Positions 31,570 through 35,638 of a stretch of 35,638 nt of DNA are shown here, piece after piece (position 1 is the stretch's first letter; each line of letters starts with the position of its first letter). The DNA lies in the NCBI GenBank assembly GCA_041742695.1, contig JBGTOF010000227.1, forward strand, positions 1 through 35,638, written 5' to 3'. The notes beneath the pieces are model-generated. The model was not told the origin of the DNA, ran no database searches, and worked only from the letters and a program-made list of their open reading frames with translations. The translations under genes and the position numbers were made by a program. The stretch is from Kaiparowitsia sp041742695. GTDB lineage: Bacteria > Cyanobacteriota > Cyanobacteriia > Elainellales > Elainellaceae.

Positions 31570-32391
31570 CTACGGACGATACATCCACAGTGGCAACCCA
31601 CTCGTAGAGAGCTCAAAATCGAGCCACTGCGCCGACGCAGAGAGCCGCCCCGTCAAACTACCTCCAAAAGGGTTGAGGCGGCTAAGCAACGGTTTCTTTT
31701 CTTCTAGCGTGAAACACGGGGTTTTCTCTGGGTCTAGCTCGGCCAGTTCTGCGGCCCACCGGCGGGCGTCTTCCTCAGTGCCAAGGCGATCCACCACCCC
31801 TAATTCCAACGCTTGCTGCCCAGTAAAAATGCGCCCATCGGCAAACCCTTTAACCGTATCTACGGCCAGGTTCCGCCCTTCTGCCACTGTGTTTACAAAC
31901 TGGTTATAGCTGGTGTCAATCAGCTCTTGCAGAATCGATTGCTCCGGATCGGTCAGCTCGCGATCAAAGGCAAGAATATCTTTATAGGGGCCAGACTTGA
32001 TAACCTTAAACGACACGCCAACCTTATCCAGCAGGCGTTCTAGATTATTGCCTCGCAAAATCACACCAATGCTGCCCGTCACTGTGCCTGGGTTTGCCAT
32101 AATGTGCGGCGCACCCATGCCGATATATACACCGCCAGATGCAGAGATGTTGCCAAAGCTCGCTACAATTTTGATTTTTTCTTGCAACCGTTTCAGCGCG
32201 GCATAAATCTCTTGAGAGTCGCCCACGGTGCCACCTGGGCTGTCGATTCGCAGCAACAACGCCGGAAATTTTCGCTCTTCAACGGTCTTTAATGCGTCGA
32301 GTACGCGAGTTCGCGTGGCACCAGCGATCGCCCCTGTAATTTCAATGCGTGCAATTTGTTTCCGAAAGGGCCGCTTTAAAAACCAAACCAT
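31570..32391 (-). CDS. sppA: Signal peptide peptidase SppA (short form)
   Basis: SppA degrades cleaved signal peptides and other membrane-associated peptides. The 273-residue protein is the short (one-domain, octamer-type) form. It contains LLLRIDSPGGTVGDSQEIY, the nucleophile S85 in GNISASGGVYIG and the general base K137 in KSGPYKDILAFDREL, so the Ser-Lys dyad is intact. GRIFTGQQALELGVVDRLG follows. The N-terminus (MVWFLKRPFRKQI) is only weakly hydrophobic, so membrane attachment is uncertain. The ATG at 32391 is chosen; an in-frame TTG at 32403 adds four residues. Tandem FNR-like palindromes lie 60-85 bp upstream. Confidence 0.93.
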   Translation of the reverse strand: MVWFLKRPFRKQIARIEITGAIAGATRTRVLDALKTVEERKFPALLLRIDSPGGTVGDSQEIYAALKRLQEKIKIVASFGNISASGGVYIGMGAPHIMANPGTVTGSIGVILRGNNLERLLDKVGVSFKVIKSGPYKDILAFDRELTDPEQSILQELIDTSYNQFVNTVAEGRNLAVDTVKGFADGRIFTGQQALELGVVDRLGTEEDARRWAAELAELDPEKTPCFTLEEKKPLLSRLNPFGGSLTGRLSASAQWLDFELSTSGLPLWMYRP

Positions 32392-32449
32392 GAGCTTTTG
32401 CAAACACTGCTAAATAAATGTAAACCGGGATTAGGCTGCTAAATGAGAG

Positions 32450-32476
32450 ATGATTTAGATCAATGATTTAGATCAA
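32450..32476 (-). promoter_or_regulatory. Tandem near-palindromes upstream of sppA, CRP/FNR-like
   Basis: TGATTTAGATCAA is repeated directly at 32451-32463 and 32464-32476, and both copies are preceded by A. Each ATGATTTAGATCAA differs from the FNR-type consensus TTGAT-N4-ATCAA at only the first base. They lie 60-85 bp upstream of the sppA start. A CRP/FNR-family regulator is possible, but chance or simple tandem duplication of one site is also possible. Confidence 0.4.
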
Positions 32477-32956
32477 CCAGACACGAGGGTGCGCCGCTAC
32501 AGCCATGCGTCTATACCCTACTGAGCCATTCACTAAACAGCTTCTCCCCACAAGATGCACCAAGGCGATATGGCACCGAGAGGGCGATCGCCACATTGCC
32601 CTGTTGGAACAGAAGCGGCACGACTCAGTCCCTGTCCTTACCCTAGGGCTGCAAGTGGGCAGAGCCATCCCAACACGCTATCCTTTAGTGTGCCTTATCT
32701 CTTGCCATTGGGGATCGGTAACTATCAATTCACTCGCTTGCATCTTGGCATTCTCGCTTGACTCTTGTCCGATTCAGCTTTAGGTGAGACGTGCAGATGT
32801 GGATCTGCGCCGCAGAGAGCCGCTACCCCACGCATCATCTGAGTAGGCGGCTAACGTCTCTTCCATGATCCTTACGTACAGCGATGTCGTTGAGAATACC
32901 TTCCCTTTGCAAAATCCTTTGGGACAATCAAAAACACTTATTACCCAGGCCACACC
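32477..32956. other. Intergenic region between divergent sppA and ppk1
   Basis: About 480 bp upstream of ppk1. Plus-strand frames of 92 and 68 codons overlap at 32505-32783 in different frames, with no domain and no ribosome binding site. One HIP1 site lies near 32582. The ppk1 promoter is presumably at the right end; I found no Pho-box pattern by eye. Confidence 0.4.
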
Positions 32957-35128
32957 ATGACTGAAGTAAAGCAATCAAAGCCCGCCGTTGATTCGTCTGA
33001 TTCGGTGGATTTGAGCGATGCAGCCTATTACTTCAATCGTGAATTGAGCTGGCTAGAGTTTAACTATCGCGTTCTCTACGAAGCGTTTGACTCTCGCACG
33101 CCCCTGCTAGAGCGGCTCAAGTTCTTAGCCATTTTTAGCGCCAATCTGGATGAATTTTTTATGGTGCGGGTTGCCATTATCAAGGAGCAGGTTGAGGCCA
33201 ACGTCAGCCTCATTACGCCGGATGGACGCACTCCGATTCAGCAACTTGACGACATTGGCAGCCGCCTGCGCCCCATGGCTGTAGAACAACACCGCTTTTT
33301 TGAGAAGACGCTGCGCCCCCTGCTGGCCTCCAATGGCATTCATGTGCTGAATTATATCGACTTAGATCAAGAACAGCGACTGTTTTTGCAGGACTACTTT
33401 GAGCAGCGCATCTTTCCGGTGCTCACGCCCCTTGCTATCGACCCAGCGCATCCCTTTCCCCATATCTCGAACCTCAGCCTCAACTTGGCGGTACTGGTCA
33501 AAGATCCGCAAAGCAATAGTGAAAAGTTTGCTCGGGTGAAGGTGCCCAACAGTTTGCCTCGGTTTGTGGCGTTTCCAAAGGAGCTGCAACATCAGGATCA
33601 AAACAGCACGGTGTGGACTGGAGTGCCGCTAGAACAGGTAATTGCCCACAATCTTGAAGCGCTCTTCCCTGGCATGAATATTCAGGACTATCATCCCTTC
33701 CGCGTGACCCGCGATGCGGATATCGGGCTAGAAGAAGAAGAGGCCGATGACCTGTTGTTGGCAATTGAGGAAGAGCTGCGGAAGCGGCGGTTTGGGGGGT
33801 CGGTGGTGCGGATAGAAATGCACTCGTCGATGCCTGAGTCGATTCGTCAAACGCTGATGGAAGAAATGCAGGTAGACGAGAACGATGTCTATGAATTCGA
33901 AGGGCTGCTAAACCTAAAGGATTTATTTTCGCTAACGGGGTTTCCGCTGCCGCAGCACCGCGATCAGCCGTTTACACCCACGATTCCGTCTCGGTTGCGA
34001 TCGCCCATGGATGATCCATCCTTGTCTTCAACAAAACCGATGAAAATCTTTGCCGCGATTCGTGAGGCGGATCTGATGGTGCATCACCCCTATGAATCGT
34101 TCACCGGCTCGGTGGAGCAGTTTATTTCCCAAGCGGCGCATGATTCTAAGGTGCTGGCGATTAAGATGACGCTCTATCGCACCTCGGGCGACTCACCGAT
34201 TATTCAATCGCTGATCGATGCTGCCGAAAATGGCAAGCAGGTTGCTGTCTTGGTAGAGCTGAAAGCCCGGTTTGACGAAGAGAACAATATCAACTGGGCC
34301 CGCACGTTAGAGCAGGTGGGCGTGCATGTGGTCTACGGCGTAGTAGGGCTAAAGACTCACACCAAGGTTGTGTTAGTGGTGCGGCAAGAGGGCGATCGCA
34401 TCCGCCGCTATGTTCACATTGGCACGGGCAACTATAACCCCAAAACCGCTCGGCTCTATACCGACCTCGGGCTATTGAGCTGCCGAGAAGAGTTGGGGTC
34501 TGACCTAACAGACTTGTTCAACTATTTGACAGGCTACTCTCGGCAGCACTCCTACCGCAAGCTGTTAGTGGCGCCGGTTAACTTGCGCGATCGCATGATG
34601 GCGATGATTCAGCGCGAAACTGAGCATGCCCGCCAAGGAAACCCCGGCCTCATCATTGCCAAGATGAATTCTCTGGTGGATGCGGCCATCATCCAAACAC
34701 TCTACGAAGCCTCGCAAGCAGGGGTTGAGATTGAGCTGATTGTGCGGGGCATTTGCTGCCTACGCCCCGGTGTCGCAGGGGTCAGCGATAATATTCGCGT
34801 GCTCAGCGTGATAGGACGGTATTTGGAGCACTCGCGCATCTTTTACTTTGGCAACAATGGCAATGCTGAGGTGTTTATTGGCAGCGCCGACTGGATGCCG
34901 CGCAACCTCGATCGCCGAGTCGAAGCGGTTACGCCGATTGAGGAGCCATCGCTGGTGCAGGCTCTACGGGGCATTCTCAATGTTTTTCTAGAAGACAATC
35001 GCCACGCCTGGGAGCTTCAGCCCGATGGCAGCTATACTCAGCGGGTTCCCGAGGACGATGAGGAGGAGCGCAGTGCTCAGGATATCTTCATGCAGCTCGC
35101 GGTTGAAGCGGCCCACGCGGGGCATTAA
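32957..35128 (+). CDS. ppk1: Polyphosphate kinase 1
   Basis: PPK1 reversibly makes inorganic polyphosphate from ATP. The 723-residue protein has the full PPK1 layout. The N domain has YFNRELSWLEFNYRVLYEA and FLAIFSANLDEFFMVRVAII, the head domain spans about 125-330, and two phospholipase-D-like C domains follow. The phosphohistidine is in VVGLKTHTKVVLVVRQEG and the second essential His in RYLEHSRIFYFGNNG. IGTGNYNPKTARLYTDLGLL is also present. The ATG at 32957 fits the family start, after a short acidic tail-like N-terminus. It converges on the tautomerase gene, with only 8 bp between the stop codons. Confidence 0.97.
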   Translation: MTEVKQSKPAVDSSDSVDLSDAAYYFNRELSWLEFNYRVLYEAFDSRTPLLERLKFLAIFSANLDEFFMVRVAIIKEQVEANVSLITPDGRTPIQQLDDIGSRLRPMAVEQHRFFEKTLRPLLASNGIHVLNYIDLDQEQRLFLQDYFEQRIFPVLTPLAIDPAHPFPHISNLSLNLAVLVKDPQSNSEKFARVKVPNSLPRFVAFPKELQHQDQNSTVWTGVPLEQVIAHNLEALFPGMNIQDYHPFRVTRDADIGLEEEEADDLLLAIEEELRKRRFGGSVVRIEMHSSMPESIRQTLMEEMQVDENDVYEFEGLLNLKDLFSLTGFPLPQHRDQPFTPTIPSRLRSPMDDPSLSSTKPMKIFAAIREADLMVHHPYESFTGSVEQFISQAAHDSKVLAIKMTLYRTSGDSPIIQSLIDAAENGKQVAVLVELKARFDEENNINWARTLEQVGVHVVYGVVGLKTHTKVVLVVRQEGDRIRRYVHIGTGNYNPKTARLYTDLGLLSCREELGSDLTDLFNYLTGYSRQHSYRKLLVAPVNLRDRMMAMIQRETEHARQGNPGLIIAKMNSLVDAAIIQTLYEASQAGVEIELIVRGICCLRPGVAGVSDNIRVLSVIGRYLEHSRIFYFGNNGNAEVFIGSADWMPRNLDRRVEAVTPIEEPSLVQALRGILNVFLEDNRHAWELQPDGSYTQRVPEDDEEERSAQDIFMQLAVEAAHAGH

Positions 35129-35136
35129 TGCTGCGC

Positions 35137-35490
35137 TTAGCCAAAGGTGCGACCGTTCCAGCCCCAGAGATACCCTTGGGCATTGGCAAATTCAATGTAG
35201 GTGCGATCGCCCGGCACACCCAGCGTCTTGCTCACCATCTGGCAAAAAGCCTGAGTCATAGCCTGGGTTTGGCTCGGCTGAAACGACCCCACGCTTTTAA
35301 TTTCGATATAACAGGCGGGGTCAAACGTGCCGCCAAAGGTCATGGGCACATCCGCCTTACACGCCGTCATCACATAGGACTCAGGCTTTCCCACGTGGGT
35401 TGCCAAGCTAGTAGACAGGGTTTGCAGCAGGTGCTTTACGGTATCGGCATCCGGCTGGGCTGCAGAGGTTTGTACAGAAATTAACGGCAT
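35137..35490 (-). CDS. MIF-family (tautomerase superfamily) protein
   Basis: The 117-residue protein matches the MIF/D-dopachrome tautomerase group. It starts MPLISVQTS, so Pro2 becomes the N-terminal catalytic proline after Met removal, and ends GDRTYIEFANAQGYLWGWNG, RTFG, like the C-terminal MIF strand. Family members catalyse phenylpyruvate or dopachrome tautomerisation in vitro; the cyanobacterial role is unknown. The ATG at 35490 is the correct start for a tautomerase. The frame is open upstream into the IS630 copy, whose end lies 10 bp before the ATG, so a start at 35526 inside the IS would add 12 residues and bury the catalytic proline. The native promoter is displaced by the insertion. 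Confidence 0.88.
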   Translation of the reverse strand: MPLISVQTSAAQPDADTVKHLLQTLSTSLATHVGKPESYVMTACKADVPMTFGGTFDPACYIEIKSVGSFQPSQTQAMTQAFCQMVSKTLGVPGDRTYIEFANAQGYLWGWNGRTFG

Positions 35491-35499
35491 AGGCTTTAA

Positions 35500-35638
35500 T
35501 ACTCCGTAAACTAAGTTTTTGCACATTCTTTGGTTTCGCTATCAGCCCGAATGGACTGGTAATGCCGCTGGAATTTGTCTCTGGCGGTTTCAATCGAGAA
35601 TTGCCAATTAATCTTGATGCGCTGTTGGTGGCGTTCGT
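35500..35638 (-). mobile_element. IS630-family element, copy 2, cut by the window end
   Basis: The 139 bases from the TA at 35500-35501 to the window end are identical to bases 5-143 of copy 1 and in the same orientation. The bases just before differ (TTAA here, TAAG at copy 1), showing two separate insertion sites. The transposase stop-codon end faces the MIF-family gene. Confidence 0.9.
35511..35638 (-). CDS. IS630 transposase orfB, 3' end only (truncated by window)
   Basis: This is the last 41 codons and stop of the DDE half, identical to the end of the copy 1 orfB, including the final KECAKT. The rest lies beyond the window. It is transcribed toward the MIF-family gene, with 20 bp from its stop codon to that ATG, so transposase transcripts could read through into it. 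Confidence 0.88.
   Translation of the reverse strand, partial: ERHQQRIKINWQFSIETARDKFQRHYQSIRADSETKECAKT

Noticed and set aside
32505..32783. Plus-strand open frames upstream of ppk1
   Set aside because: Two frames overlap the same DNA, neither has a ribosome binding site or domain.
5..35638. Composite transposon formed by the two IS630 copies
   Set aside because: The DNA between them is ordinary core chromosome of cyanobacterial character with HIP1 sites throughout; 34 kb of essential genes is not a typical cargo.
1..35638. CRISPR array, prophage or toxin-antitoxin locus
   Set aside because: No regularly spaced repeats, no phage structural or integrase genes, and no small gene pair with a recognisable toxin or antitoxin was found.

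Overview
The window is about 35.6 kb of chromosomal DNA from a cyanobacterium, most likely a filamentous Leptolyngbya/Phormidium-like lineage (the genus is inference only). The octamer GCGATCGC (HIP1), a cyanobacterial hallmark, occurs throughout. The gene set is cyanobacterial: a RemA (DUF370)-guanylate kinase pair, Tic20, an AroH chorismate mutase, a 4-Cys-prefixed PP2C phosphatase, a CHAT-FHA protein and a PrsW-type protease with an FHA domain. There are no rRNA or tRNA genes, no CRISPR array and no phage genes that I can see.

Layout. 1-1236: a complete IS630-family element (two-frame transposase, minus strand). 1237-2198: gene-poor DNA with a 99-bp MITE-like element. 2199-4195: an ammonium transporter behind a perfect NtcA box, then a small membrane protein. 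4379-7999 (minus strand): remA-gmk; a thioredoxin-reductase-like flavoprotein overlapping a coiled-coil gene; rpsF; each unit has its own hairpin terminator. 8704-11713: an FAH-family hydrolase, tic20, a small Cys-rich protein and the Sua5/TsaC tRNA-modification enzyme. 11784-19316: a signalling block with two conserved unknowns, a PP2C phosphatase with a zinc-ribbon N-terminus, a CHAT protease-like/FHA protein and, convergent, an FHA-PrsW intramembrane protease. 19433-24335: a small membrane protein, def, ftsX and the overlapping avtA-rimM pair. 24354-27925 (minus strand): an alpha/beta hydrolase, a PlsC-like acyltransferase and pyrG. 28900-32391: an exported PPC-like protein, a YdcF/DUF218 protein, aroH and sppA. 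32957-35490: polyphosphate kinase and a convergent MIF-family tautomerase. 35500-35638: the first 139 bases of a second IS630 copy, identical to bases 5-143 and in the same orientation.

How the genes work together. Most are housekeeping genes in short units: nucleotide synthesis (gmk, pyrG), translation and protein maturation (rpsF, rimM, sua5, def), envelope and division (ftsX, sppA, ydcF-like, tic20), amino acids (avtA, aroH), nitrogen uptake (amt) and polyphosphate (ppk1). The strongest candidate for an under-described system is the 12.4-19.3 kb block. It places a PP2C phosphatase, a caspase-fold (CHAT) protein with a phosphothreonine-reading FHA domain and an FHA-tethered intramembrane protease side by side, which suggests phosphorylation-controlled proteolysis. 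No kinase is present in the window. Other points of interest are a flavoprotein that keeps the CxxC of thioredoxin reductase but lacks a recognisable NADPH motif, a hydrolase/acyltransferase pair resembling the two halves of plant phytyl ester synthases, and an IS insertion 10 bp upstream of a tautomerase start codon.
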